A stretch of 33,923 nucleotides of DNA, taken from contig NBMY01000150.1 of the NCBI GenBank assembly GCA_002212985.1, forward strand, positions 1 to 33,923, given 5' to 3'. Under the pieces are notes generated by a model. The model worked only from the letters and a program-made list of their open reading frames with translations. It had not been told where the DNA came from and made no database searches. The position numbers and the translations under genes were made by a program. Source of the DNA: Sphingobacteriales bacterium TSM_CSS (GTDB taxonomy: Bacteria > Bacteroidota > Bacteroidia > Chitinophagales > UBA2359). This document shows, one piece after another, positions 22,665-31,284 of the stretch (position 1 is its first letter; the number at the start of each line of letters is the position of its first letter).

Positions 22665-23987
22665 ATGAAAAAAAGATTAAGCTCATTATGCCTCGCCATA
22701 ACGGTTCTGCTGTTTGTAATGGTTGCACCGGCCTGTAATGATGAAATTGAACAACCCGATATTACAGCCGGTACCGGTAATTTTGCAACTTATTTAGCCG
22801 TTGGCTGCTCTTTTACCGCAGGCACCACCGGCGACGGGCTTACACGATATGCTCAGGAAACCTCTTACCCCAGTTTGCTGGCCGGGCAACTTGCCTTGGC
22901 CGGCGGAGGCGCTTTTAACCAGCCCTACCTGCCCGAGGGCAATGGCTCGGGCATGTTTGTGCTTAACGGATTAAGCATTGACTCCTGCGGAAACGCCAAA
23001 CCCAGTCTTTCAAAATCTCAGCCCGACCCCGCATGGGAATCTGGTGTAAGTAGTCTGGCGCCTTTTAACAACCTTGGCATTCCAAACATGAAAGTAGCCG
23101 ATATTAACAACGGCTTTATGTACCTACTCAACGCTTATCTTAAACGCATGGTTTCGCCGGGTACCACTTACCTGCAAATGATAACACAAACCGTACAAGA
23201 TTTACAGCCCACCTTTTTTACCAACTGGCTGGGCATTACAGATGCCCTTGCCTTTGCCGCTACCGGCGGAGGGTACAATGGCAATACACAGGTATCGCTC
23301 TTTGCACTTACCGATACGGTTACTTTTGCCGGCAACTACCAGCAATTGCTGAATGCGCTTACTGCTACCGGCGCCCAAGGGCTTGTTTTTACCATACCCG
23401 ATTTAACCAAATTCCCTTACTTTAATGCTGTGTCTTATGAAGCGCAAGGCCCCGACAGTTGCGCACAAAAACTGCCCCTCTACATTACCACCACTGCCGG
23501 GGTAAGAAAAGCCTTGTATAACCCCAATTCTTTTTATAACGACCTTATTCTGCTGCCCGCCGGCACCGAAATTGGCCGACCCGACACATTGCTCATTAAC
23601 GGCAACGACAGCATTGCACCTTATGGTTTAAGCCAAGCTAACCCGCTTGTACAAGACCAGGTGTTAGACAGAAACGAAGTGCAGCTATGTATTACTACCA
23701 TTAAAGCGTATAACCGTGCCATTAAGGCTGCCGCCCAAAACCTGAATATACCGGTTATTGATACCGATGAGTATTTTAACAACCTGCGTGCAGGTACTGC
23801 TTTTAATGGCATTTCGCTTAATGCAGATTTTATTTCGGGTGGCTTTTTTGGCCTTGATGGCATTCACCCGCACGACCGGGGTTATGCCCTGCTGACCAAC
23901 TTTTTTATCCAAAAAATTGACAGCATTTACAGTGCCACCATTCCGCAAATGGATATTGATAAATTTTCGGGGGTTGTTTTTCCTTAA
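22665..23987 (+). CDS. SGNH/GDSL-hydrolase lipoprotein with altered catalytic blocks
   Basis: The 440-residue protein has a lipoprotein signal (Cys24 after VMVAPA) and a long SGNH-hydrolase domain. Block I is GCSFTAG (47-53; the usual wording is GDS or, in this subfamily, GNS) with nucleophile Ser49. Block V is DGIHPHDRGYAL, with Asp398 and His401. Block III, normally GNND, reads GITD (190-193), so the oxyanion Asn is replaced by Thr192. The protein should sit on the outer membrane and may hydrolyse lipid esters. This FadL plus GDSL-lipoprotein pair recurs in Bacteroidota. A 22-bp terminator follows the stop. Confidence 0.85.
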   Translation: MKKRLSSLCLAITVLLFVMVAPACNDEIEQPDITAGTGNFATYLAVGCSFTAGTTGDGLTRYAQETSYPSLLAGQLALAGGGAFNQPYLPEGNGSGMFVLNGLSIDSCGNAKPSLSKSQPDPAWESGVSSLAPFNNLGIPNMKVADINNGFMYLLNAYLKRMVSPGTTYLQMITQTVQDLQPTFFTNWLGITDALAFAATGGGYNGNTQVSLFALTDTVTFAGNYQQLLNALTATGAQGLVFTIPDLTKFPYFNAVSYEAQGPDSCAQKLPLYITTTAGVRKALYNPNSFYNDLILLPAGTEIGRPDTLLINGNDSIAPYGLSQANPLVQDQVLDRNEVQLCITTIKAYNRAIKAAAQNLNIPVIDTDEYFNNLRAGTAFNGISLNADFISGGFFGLDGIHPHDRGYALLTNFFIQKIDSIYSATIPQMDIDKFSGVVFP

Positions 23988-24010
23988 CAACCTCGTTTTA
24001 TCCTGGCAAG

Positions 24011-24058
24011 CCAATAAAAAATGCCCCGATGATTGCTCATCGGGGCATTTTTTATTGG
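24011..24058. terminator. Very strong bidirectional terminator
   Basis: A perfect 22-bp inverted repeat (24011-24032 with 24037-24058) with a 4-nt loop and a GCCCCGATGA core, A/T-run arms on both sides. It closes both the lipid cassette (stop 23987) and the convergent Lys-rich gene (stop 24072). Confidence 0.9.
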
Positions 24059-24071
24059 ACAACCAATATGG

Positions 24072-24503
24072 TTACAGGTCATTAGCTTTGGGAGCCGGTT
24101 TTACTTTAGCATCGGTTTTCTTATCTTTGGTTTCCAACTCCTTTTTATCTTTTGTTTTCTTGTTTTTCTTGTTTTTCTTTTTGTTCTTTTTATTTTTTTT
24201 CTTCTTCTTATCTTTTTTCCCCTTTTCTTTGGCCTTGGCTTTTTCCTGTTTACCTTTTCCGTCTTCTTTTACGCCTTCGGCTTTGTCTTTAGCTTCGTCG
24301 CGGGCAACTTTACCTTGTTCTTTTGCAGCCTCTTTTTGCTCTTTCTTTTCAAGGTGCTCTTTTTCCTGTTCTTCTTGTTGTTGTTTTACGGATGCGGGTT
24401 TGCCGGTAGCTTTCCCTTGATTTTTTCCGTTGCCTTGTGCATATACTGCATTGGCATTTAGCGCCAGAAAGGCAACAAAAAACAATAGAAACCAATTTTT
24501 CAT
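24072..24503 (-). CDS. Secreted Lys/Glu-rich low-complexity protein
   Basis: The 143-residue product has a clear signal peptide (about 1-22, ending VYAQ) followed by a charged, disordered tail. Residues 23-87 mix Lys, Glu and Gln. Residues 88-129 are about 62% lysine, with runs separated by single Asn, Asp or Thr. I do not recognise a family. Such a periplasmic or secreted polycation could bind nucleic acid, lipopolysaccharide or acidic polysaccharide, but this is speculation. The opposite strand of this gene is open as a Phe/Leu-rich frame purely because of the AAA/AAG codons. The TIR-protein gene lies 82 bp upstream on the same strand, and may or may not share its transcript. Confidence 0.7.
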   Translation of the reverse strand: MKNWFLLFFVAFLALNANAVYAQGNGKNQGKATGKPASVKQQQEEQEKEHLEKKEQKEAAKEQGKVARDEAKDKAEGVKEDGKGKQEKAKAKEKGKKDKKKKKNKKNKKKNKKNKKTKDKKELETKDKKTDAKVKPAPKANDL

Positions 24504-24585
24504 AAATTTTTTGCAAAGTTTTTTAATGAAATAATATGAATAGTTTAAAAACGAACTGACTGTGTTTTTATTGCACGGTGAGTGG

Positions 24586-25911
24586 TTATTTACTTTGCCT
24601 GATGGCGTTTTTTGTTTTTACCCTTCCAAGGACTGCCGAATCGGGGGTGGTGGCGGGTAATACCCGTATTTTTGAATCTCCAATATGGTTTAGCTGATTA
24701 CTTTTGTCTTCTGTAGGCGCCGTGTTTAGCTTAACGGTATCGGGTGTAAGGATGTTTAATTTGCGCAGTTCAATTGCCTTGCTTACTTTAGTGGCGTTTA
24801 TGGGTGTTTTTGTGGTATCGGCCGGCATGGCAGCTACGTCTAAAATCATGCGCGGCGTGAGGTTAAGGTCTTTTAGGTTTACAACATTTTGGTTTTTTAG
24901 CACAAATTGGGCGGTATCGAGTCGGGAGGTGCTTTTATTGGGGTTTCGCATGGCAAGCAGTTGCAAGGTTTTTTCACGCACCAGCCTGCTGTTGCGCAGT
25001 CCCATAATGCCGGGAGTATCAAGGCGGTAAATGACCACCAGATTTTCAACCAGTGTATCAAAAAGGTTAGACTTAACCACCTCCAGGTCAAAGCTAAGGC
25101 CATCTTCGTAGTTTACCTTGCATTTTCGGGCCGTAACAATCTGCACCTCCTGCTCGCCCCAGTAAATTTCTTCGTTATTTCCAAGGCTATAAACACCCAC
25201 ATAGTTTTCTCTGAACTGCAGGCGGTGTACAAAGGAGTCGTCGGTATTGGGGTTTACCCAATCGCCCTGCAGGTTGTTGATTAATTGTTTTTTATCTTCT
25301 TCCAGTTTGGCTTCGGTAGCTTTGTTTTGGTAGGCAATGCCTGCAAAAAGACCGGCGGTAATGGCCACAATACCAATTACGGCCGCCAGCCAACGGTTTA
25401 TTTTGGGTTTTGAACCGGCACTGTCGGGGTTTTGCTCATATACCCAAGCGCCGTTTTGCAGGGTAAACCGGGCAACTATTTTCTGAATTTCGGAGGCTAT
25501 GTTTTTAAAAGCCGAGTCGGGGTTATCCCATTCGGTTACGGGTATTGCACCTTGGGGCAATGGCGCCAGTTGCCCCAGAGCGCCGGTTTTCCAGATGCAA
25601 TCGCGCAAAATTACGGGTATTACCCTGGCTTGTCCTTGTTTGTGACGTTCAAGCGCTTTTAGCACCTCGTTTTCATAGGCATTGTCGGAGGCCAGAAAAT
25701 CGGAACTAATGAGTAGCAGGATAATTTGGGCGTTTTGCAATGCCTGTGCCTGAATTTCGCCAAAGTCTTGACCGGCTTCAATTTTTTGGTTATGCCAGAC
25801 ATTAATAACGCCCTGGCGTTGCAAAATGGTTAAATGCTCTTCCAGTTCGTCTTTAAGTGCCGTGTCGGCAGGCGAAAAAGCTATAAAAACGTTTACTTTG
25901 TTGTCTGGCAT
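24586..25911 (-). CDS. TIR-domain protein with a transmembrane segment
   Basis: The 441-residue protein starts with a TIR domain (about 5-150): VFIAFSPAD, then LLLISSDFLASDNAYENEV (65-83) and RVIPVILRDCIW (96-107). By alignment with S-D-x5-E patterns in bacterial TIRs, Glu82 takes the position of the catalytic NADase glutamate. A single transmembrane helix (about 174-193, LAAVIGIVAITAGLFAG) is followed by a short coiled segment and a C-terminal region (about 215-441) that I do not recognise: a beta-rich part with LQGDWVNP, then a linker-like tail. Orientation is not certain, but an N-terminal TIR domain in the cytoplasm with a periplasmic sensor would be consistent. No effector partner is visible nearby. 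Confidence 0.85.
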   Translation of the reverse strand: MPDNKVNVFIAFSPADTALKDELEEHLTILQRQGVINVWHNQKIEAGQDFGEIQAQALQNAQIILLLISSDFLASDNAYENEVLKALERHKQGQARVIPVILRDCIWKTGALGQLAPLPQGAIPVTEWDNPDSAFKNIASEIQKIVARFTLQNGAWVYEQNPDSAGSKPKINRWLAAVIGIVAITAGLFAGIAYQNKATEAKLEEDKKQLINNLQGDWVNPNTDDSFVHRLQFRENYVGVYSLGNNEEIYWGEQEVQIVTARKCKVNYEDGLSFDLEVVKSNLFDTLVENLVVIYRLDTPGIMGLRNSRLVREKTLQLLAMRNPNKSTSRLDTAQFVLKNQNVVNLKDLNLTPRMILDVAAMPADTTKTPINATKVSKAIELRKLNILTPDTVKLNTAPTEDKSNQLNHIGDSKIRVLPATTPDSAVLGRVKTKNAIRQSK

Positions 25912-26121
25912 GGCGGCAACAGGTTATAAGCAGTAAGGCGGCACTACTTTGACACATTTGTGCAAAGAAGTTTAATATGGTCCACTGCGCAATAATGCTT
26001 GCATAGTATTTTGGGGTAAAATTGGCAAAAAAAGCTTGTATTACCTAATTTCGGGTAAAATTTGCCTTGCAACCCAGGGTGGTAGCCGTGCTACTCAAGC
26101 TTTTAAAAACCCGGTGGTTAC

Positions 26122-26625
26122 TTAAAAAGACTTTTTAGGGCTGGCAAACAGGTGCAAATCTGCCTCTGCCCGGGGGCTTTTTTTCCATGTATTGATGTGC
26201 AATTGCAGGCCAACCACGCTGCAGGTAGGGTTTTCGGCGGTAAAGCGGTTTTTGGTAAAATGGTTGGCCAGTTCGGTAAAAGTGGGGTTATGCCCAAAAA
26301 GCATTACGGTTTGCTGTTCATCGGGAAGTTGCGCAATAAAGTTCAGTATTGCCTCTACATTGGGGTTAAAAGTATAGAGTACAGGCTGTATGGAAATTTT
26401 ATCCTTATCAAAACCCAGTTCGGCAGCTATGAGTTGTGCGGTTTTTTGGGCACGTTTTGCGGGGCTGCTGTACAGGGCGTCGGGCTTTACTCCTTGTTGC
26501 TTTAAATATTTACCCATTTCAGGCGCATCGTGTTTACCGCGTTCATTCAGGGGCCGGTCTATGTCTTCTAAACCGGCTTCTTTCCAGCTCGATTTTGCAT
26601 GTCGTACTATATACAATGTTTTCAT
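26122..26625 (-). CDS. SixA-type histidine phosphatase
   Basis: The 167-residue protein belongs to the histidine phosphatase (phosphoglycerate-mutase-like) superfamily. The phosphate pocket is built from YIVRHAKSSW (Arg8, His9) at the N-terminus, the YSSPAKRAQKTA segment (second Arg) and the later FGHNPTF histidine. Length and wording are those of SixA, which dephosphorylates phosphohistidine on histidine kinases or phosphotransfer proteins; the exact partner cannot be told. The TTG codon at 26631 is less likely than the ATG at 26625. The gene starts 18 nt after the stop of the MacB-type permease, so they form an operon. Confidence 0.85.
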   Translation of the reverse strand: MKTLYIVRHAKSSWKEAGLEDIDRPLNERGKHDAPEMGKYLKQQGVKPDALYSSPAKRAQKTAQLIAAELGFDKDKISIQPVLYTFNPNVEAILNFIAQLPDEQQTVMLFGHNPTFTELANHFTKNRFTAENPTCSVVGLQLHINTWKKSPRAEADLHLFASPKKSF

Positions 26626-26643
26626 AAACAATCTGTTGCACGA

Positions 26644-27903
26644 TTAAAAGCGCTGTCTGATGGCTTCTACCGGGTTCATTCGGGCAGCGCTGAGCGCCGG
26701 TATAAAACCCGCTAAAATGCCTACAATAACAGACAACATAATGCCTGTTTGAATATTTTTAACAGAAACGGCCAGTTTAAAACTCTCAATAAAATTGTTG
26801 CCCAGCAAAGACAAAAGCCATACCAGCACCAACCCCAGAAAACCACCCAAAATGCACAGAAAAATGGCTTCTACCAGAAACTCTATTAGTATAAAATAGT
26901 TTTTTGCGCCCAATGATTTTTTAATGCCAATAATACCCGTTCTTTCCTTTACCGATACAAACATAATGTTTGCAATGCCAAAGCCGCCTACAAGAATGGC
27001 AAAAATGCCGATAATAAAGCCGGCAAAGTTAATAACGGCAAATACATTATCAATAACAGCGGTAAGCAGGCTCATTTGGTTAAGGGCAAAGTTGTCTTCT
27101 TCTTTGGGTTTAAGTTTCCGTTCTGCGCGCAATACGCTGGTAATATCATCTTTAAGTTGTTCAATACTAACCCCTTCGGCAGCTTTAACGGCAACAAGGG
27201 GCATCATGTTTTCGCTGTTGGTATCTACATAACGGCGCATATAGTTGTAGGGCAAAAAGGCTATTTCATCAAAACCATCGCCCAGCAAGCTTTTACCTTC
27301 GCGTTTAAGAACGCCCACCACCCGCAGTTTTTTGCCGCTCATGCGCACCTCACGGCCAATGGCTGCCGAAACGCTTGGAAACAACTGCGTAGCCAACGTG
27401 TTGCCCAAAATAATAACATTGCTTCCCACCTGCGACTCTATTTGGTTAAAAAACCGCCCTTCCTCAAATTCAAGGTTAAAAATGCTGCCAAAATCATGGG
27501 TTCCGGCAGCCATGGGTACGTTTTCTATGGAATTACTGTGGTATTTGAGGTCTTGACCGCGGACTATAATACGGAGTGTAACGGCAGCGGCAGAAGGTAC
27601 TTTTTCCTGTATGGCCTTAAACTCATTGAGTTTAGGAAAAGGCCGCCTGATGTATTTCCACCAGTTAGCCGAAGGGTCTTCGCTCCACGGAAAACGGTCA
27701 ACATATACCACATCATCTCCCAGTCGCTGAAATGATTGTTTAACGTTTCGCTGCACGCTTTCTACCATCATTTGAACGGCAATTACACAAAAAATGCCAA
27801 TGGTAATGCCCAATACCGATAAAAAGGTGCGCAGGCGGTTGTTCCACAACTCCTGCAACGCCTGAAATACGGCTTCTGAAATTATTTTGATTAAAACAAA
27901 CAC
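26644..27903 (-). CDS. MacB/FtsX-type ABC transporter permease
   Basis: The 419-residue protein has the MacB layout. A first transmembrane helix (about 25-45, SVLGITIGIFCVIAVQMM) is followed by a large periplasmic MacB-PCD domain (about 46-280). The FtsX domain with three C-terminal helices (about 290-415) contains VGGFGIANIMFVSVKERT.IGI.K..GA and ends MNPVEAIRQRF. These transporters use mechanotransmission to move lipoproteins, toxins or peptides from the periplasm. No ATPase or HlyD-type adaptor is encoded here, so its partners must be elsewhere. The only start that keeps the first helix is a GTG at 27903, as no in-frame ATG precedes it. It is the first gene of the pair with the SixA-type phosphatase. 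Confidence 0.9.
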   Translation of the reverse strand: MFVLIKIISEAVFQALQELWNNRLRTFLSVLGITIGIFCVIAVQMMVESVQRNVKQSFQRLGDDVVYVDRFPWSEDPSANWWKYIRRPFPKLNEFKAIQEKVPSAAAVTLRIIVRGQDLKYHSNSIENVPMAAGTHDFGSIFNLEFEEGRFFNQIESQVGSNVIILGNTLATQLFPSVSAAIGREVRMSGKKLRVVGVLKREGKSLLGDGFDEIAFLPYNYMRRYVDTNSENMMPLVAVKAAEGVSIEQLKDDITSVLRAERKLKPKEEDNFALNQMSLLTAVIDNVFAVINFAGFIIGIFAILVGGFGIANIMFVSVKERTGIIGIKKSLGAKNYFILIEFLVEAIFLCILGGFLGLVLVWLLSLLGNNFIESFKLAVSVKNIQTGIMLSVIVGILAGFIPALSAARMNPVEAIRQRF

Positions 27904-28065
27904 AACCCAAAACAGTTAGAAGCAAATTAAAAAACGGCGCACAGGTTTATTCCCTCTAATTGTACAAAGTTATAAGCTATGCCGCCGACTATATCTTGTT
28001 AGTGAAACCAACGCACAATTATTTACAAATTTAAGCCAAATTTAACCAATCACACCGAAAAAAGT

Positions 28066-28073
28066 TATTTTTG
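28066..28073 (+). promoter_or_regulatory. Promoter -7 element of queA
   Basis: TATTTTTG is a perfect TAnnTTTG; a partial -33 (TTTA at 28041-28044) lies 21 bp upstream. A start near 28077 gives a leader of about 110 nt that contains the 10-bp palindrome GTTGGCCAAC at 28132-28141. I see no preQ1-riboswitch-like structure in it. Confidence 0.4.
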
Positions 28074-28187
28074 ACCCCATTTTATACATAAGACCCCAAA
28101 ACGCCAACTTTTAGCGCTTTCTGTTTGTTTTGTTGGCCAACGTACTTTTAGAAACAAGACAAGAACCAAATTTGTATTACCCGATTT

Positions 28188-29240
28188 ATGAAACTATCTG
28201 ACTTTAACTTTAACCTTCCCAAAGAGCTGATTGCACAGTATCCATCGGCCGATACACGCCACGAGTCGCGTCTGATGGTGGTTAACCGTAAAACCGGCAC
28301 CATTGAGCATCATATTTTTAAAGACGTGCTGAACTTTTTTGACGACGGTGATGTAATGGTTATTAATAATACAAAAGTTTTTCCGGCAAGGTTATACGGA
28401 AAAAAAGAAAAAACCGGCGCCAAAATTGAAGTATTTCTCCTGCGCGAATTAAACAACCCGCAAAGGTTGTGGGATGTGCTGGTTGACCCTGCCCGCAAAA
28501 TACGGGTTGGCAACAAACTCTATTTTGGCGACAATGATTTATTGGTAGCCGAAGTGGTAGATAATACCACATCAAGAGGCAGAACCATCAGGTTTTTATT
28601 TTCGGGTTCTGATGAAGAGTTCCGTAACAGGTTAGATGAATTGGGCAGCACCCCCTTGCCTAAATATATTAAACGCAAACCCGAAGATATTGATAAAGAA
28701 AGATATCAAACGGTATATGCCAAAGAAGAGGGGGCGGTAGCCGCACCTACAGCCGGATTGCATTTTAGCAAGGAACTCATGAAAAGGCTGGAACTGAAAG
28801 GAGTAAATTTTGGCGAGGTAACCCTTCATATTGGTTTAGGCACGTTCAGACCCATTGAGGTTGAAGACTTGTCGAAGCATAAAATGGATGCAGAGTATTT
28901 TTTCATTCCCGAAACTACGGCAAATTTAGTAAACACTGCCCGCGAAACAGGCAAAAAAGTATGTGCAGTAGGTACTACTTCGGTAAGAACCATTGAATCT
29001 TCAGTTACTGCCTCCAATATGCTTAAACCTGCATCGGGCTGGACCAACCTGTTTATTTACCCTCCGTACGATTTTAAACTTACCGATTGCATGATTACCA
29101 ATTTCCACCTGCCGCAAACCAGCCTTATCATTATGATTTGCGCCTTTGCCGGCTATGATTTGGTAATGCGCGCCTACGAAGAGGCGGTAAAACAAAAATA
29201 CCAGTTTTTCAGCTACGGCGATGCCATGCTGATTTTGTAA
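28188..29240 (+). CDS. queA: S-adenosylmethionine:tRNA ribosyltransferase-isomerase
   Basis: The 350-residue cytoplasmic enzyme adds the ribosyl part of SAM to preQ1 at tRNA position 34, forming epoxyqueuosine. The family motifs are present in order: [11 protein letters not shown] (15-25), [14 protein letters not shown] (about 58-71), [21 protein letters not shown] (about 172-192), HIGLGTF (about 212-218) and [11 protein letters not shown] (about 260-270). Length is normal for the family and no truncation is visible. It is a single gene with its own candidate promoter and a good terminator, and no other queuosine gene is adjacent. Confidence 0.96.
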   Translation: MKLSDFNFNLPKELIAQYPSADTRHESRLMVVNRKTGTIEHHIFKDVLNFFDDGDVMVINNTKVFPARLYGKKEKTGAKIEVFLLRELNNPQRLWDVLVDPARKIRVGNKLYFGDNDLLVAEVVDNTTSRGRTIRFLFSGSDEEFRNRLDELGSTPLPKYIKRKPEDIDKERYQTVYAKEEGAVAAPTAGLHFSKELMKRLELKGVNFGEVTLHIGLGTFRPIEVEDLSKHKMDAEYFFIPETTANLVNTARETGKKVCAVGTTSVRTIESSVTASNMLKPASGWTNLFIYPPYDFKLTDCMITNFHLPQTSLIIMICAFAGYDLVMRAYEEAVKQKYQFFSYGDAMLIL

Positions 29241-29258
29241 TGTTGGCTTTTCTCAAAG

Positions 29259-29296
29259 AAAAATGGGTTGCGGCAGTTACCGCAACCCATTTTTTT
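29259..29296. terminator. Terminator between queA and the convergent lipoprotein gene
   Basis: A 15-bp stem AAAAATGGGTTGCGG (29259-29273) with its complement (29280-29294), a 6-nt loop and a run of T's on the plus strand; the A-run supplies the tail for the minus strand. It lies between the stops at 29240 and 29309. Confidence 0.85.
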
Positions 29297-29308
29297 TGTA
29301 AAGTATAA

Positions 29309-30031
29309 TTACCCATACAAATCAACCGTATAGCTGTTGCCGTTTAGCACAAAGGTAACCGAGCCGTTGCCGTTAAAGGTTAGGTTTCCGGAGTAAATTC
29401 TTACCTTGTCATCTAAATTTATCGTTACCGTAACATAACCCGTACCGCCGGTTATAGCATAGCTTGTTTTATCTATGGTAACACCAGTTACAGATAAGGT
29501 TATGAGGCTCGTAAAATACTTATTAGTTATTTTGTGGGTTTGTGTGCCATCTCGGGCAAAAAAGCCGTTAAGCGTGTATTGGTTTGCCGGTGGCAGCAAC
29601 CCTGTAAATACCATACCCAAATTGGTCGTATCGGCCGACTGAATGCGGTTGTCTTCGTAGTTGCCGTTGGCAATGAGGTTTACCACAAATTCTGTAGGCA
29701 CATTAAGCGCACTACAGGTGGTGGAATAGACATAGCTCATGTTATAGGAATAGGTATTGCCGGCCACCGCTTTTGTTGCCACAAAAGTAGAATCGCCGCT
29801 GAAGCCGCATTCCCATTCCTGTGCAGCCAATAGCTTACCGCTTCCTTCTTCCAGCCAAATGCTTGCATCATTAAGGTGGGCGGCAAAGCCATTGGTATTT
29901 TTTTTGAGTGCGCCTGCTACTAAGTCGGCAGCATTTTCAGAGGTAAAATCTTCTTTTTCGTCGTTATCACAGGCGGAAAAACCCAAAACCACCATAACAG
30001 CAAAGAAAATACCAAACCATGTTTTTTTCAT
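29309..30031 (-). CDS. Lipoprotein of unknown function
   Basis: The 240-residue protein has a lipoprotein signal peptide with the lipobox LGFSAC (Cys21), followed by an acidic DNDEKEDF stretch. The mature part (about 30-240) seems beta-rich with many Thr, Ser, Asn and Gly residues; no domain is recognised. The acidic residues after the Cys resemble the lipoprotein export signal described in Bacteroidota, so a cell-surface location is possible. It is a single gene next to a shared terminator; upstream it is separated by 119 bp from the SPFH gene on the same strand. Function unknown. Confidence 0.75.
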   Translation of the reverse strand: MKKTWFGIFFAVMVVLGFSACDNDEKEDFTSENAADLVAGALKKNTNGFAAHLNDASIWLEEGSGKLLAAQEWECGFSGDSTFVATKAVAGNTYSYNMSYVYSTTCSALNVPTEFVVNLIANGNYEDNRIQSADTTNLGMVFTGLLPPANQYTLNGFFARDGTQTHKITNKYFTSLITLSVTGVTIDKTSYAITGGTGYVTVTINLDDKVRIYSGNLTFNGNGSVTFVLNGNSYTVDLYG

Positions 30032-30150
30032 AAGTATTTAATTTTCAGGAGGTTATGCAAATAAGTATAAACCTTCAATTTAAGTGAAACAAACTTTTAC
30101 CTTTCACTCTTGCAGCCAAATCAATAAATAGTGCAACTCAAGTTATACGC

Positions 30151-31101
30151 TTACTTTTTGCCGTCTTTATTGAGCATGTCCTGAAGGTTTACTCCCATAA
30201 GTTCCTGCAGGTTTCGCTTCATACTTTCAGAAGATCCGTCGAGGAAAATAACGTTCCCCTTACCTTCAGAGGCAAAATGCCGCAGCGCTTCGGTCCACAT
30301 AGCAAACAAAATAAACGAAGCATCTAAATGAGCTGATTCCATTTCGCGGGCGGCTTGTGTCATACCTCGTGCAACTTCTTCCCTAAACAGGGCTACCCCC
30401 TGCCCGCGCAGTTGAGAGGCTTGCCTTTCGGCTTCGGCGGCAATTTTTATGGCATTTCCTTCTGCTTCGGCGGCTTTGGTTTTGGTAATGAGCAGGGCTT
30501 GTCCTTCGTTTTCGGCAGCTACACGCAGGTTGCTCGATGCTACCACTTTGGCCATTGATTTCATAATTTCTTCGTCAAAGGTAATGTCGTTTATTTGCAG
30601 GTCGCTCAAATGGTAACCCCAAGTTTCAAGGGTAGAGTCAATTTCTTTTTTTACATGTTCTACAATTTCGCGGCGCAGGGACAGCACCTCAGCTTGTTTT
30701 TTGGTGGCTACAAACCCGCGCACGCAACCCTCAATGGTGCGCGAAAGCGCTTGCATAAAACTGCGCTCGTCAACAAATTTAAAAGCCACATTTTTAATGG
30801 TTCTTTCCTGATCGTCTAACACAGAGTACAACAACATGGCCGAAAAATACACATGTGCCTGATCAACGGTTGTTGCCTGAAACTGCAACTCAATGGCACG
30901 GTTTTGCAATGAAATGCGTTTGTAAATGCGTTCCAGCAGGGGTATTTTAAGCCCCAAACCGGGGTGAAGCAGACGGCGGTAGCGGCCAAACAGCGTAACC
31001 ACCGATACATGGCCTTGCGGTACAATGGTAAAAGAACCGGTAACTACCAGGAATAAAATAACTAATAAAATAATTGAACCCGAAGACAATAGCGCGTCCA
31101 T
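30151..31101 (-). CDS. SPFH/Band 7 membrane protein (slipin/stomatin-like)
   Basis: The 316-residue protein has an N-terminal membrane helix (about 7-25), then the SPFH/Band 7 domain (about 28-200). Motifs are VPQGHVSVVTLFGRYRRLL.PGL, an AMLLYSV strand and the helix FMQALSRTIEG, followed by a long coiled-coil region rich in Ala and Glu (KTKAAEAEGNAIKIAAEAERQ). It should oligomerise on the inner membrane and act as a scaffold or protease modulator, like HflK or QmcA, but no protease gene is adjacent. The frame is open to 31173, but the ATG at 31101 puts the membrane helix at the N-terminus, as in relatives. Confidence 0.88.
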   Translation of the reverse strand: MDALLSSGSIILLVILFLVVTGSFTIVPQGHVSVVTLFGRYRRLLHPGLGLKIPLLERIYKRISLQNRAIELQFQATTVDQAHVYFSAMLLYSVLDDQERTIKNVAFKFVDERSFMQALSRTIEGCVRGFVATKKQAEVLSLRREIVEHVKKEIDSTLETWGYHLSDLQINDITFDEEIMKSMAKVVASSNLRVAAENEGQALLITKTKAAEAEGNAIKIAAEAERQASQLRGQGVALFREEVARGMTQAAREMESAHLDASFILFAMWTEALRHFASEGKGNVIFLDGSSESMKRNLQELMGVNLQDMLNKDGKK

Positions 31102-31284
31102 AATTGAATTGGTTTGTGGATAAAGTAATTCTGAAACAATTTGCACCGTAATATACAAACCTGTTGCACACATTTACCCGATGCAAGTATAGAACCGAAA
31201 ATTGAAAAGAAAAATTCAATATTGGGTTGGTTTGGGATAAAAAATGCCAAACTTTTGTTTTACGGAGAGGTTTTACCAAACGGG

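Noticed and set aside
23917..24461. Two plus-strand Phe/Leu-rich open frames resembling membrane proteins
   Set aside because: They are the complement of the Lys-rich gene's AAA/AAG codons, and one also crosses the end of the SGNH gene and the terminator.
27960..28187. preQ1 riboswitch upstream of queA
   Set aside because: No compact pseudoknot with an A-rich tail was seen; only a short palindrome is present.
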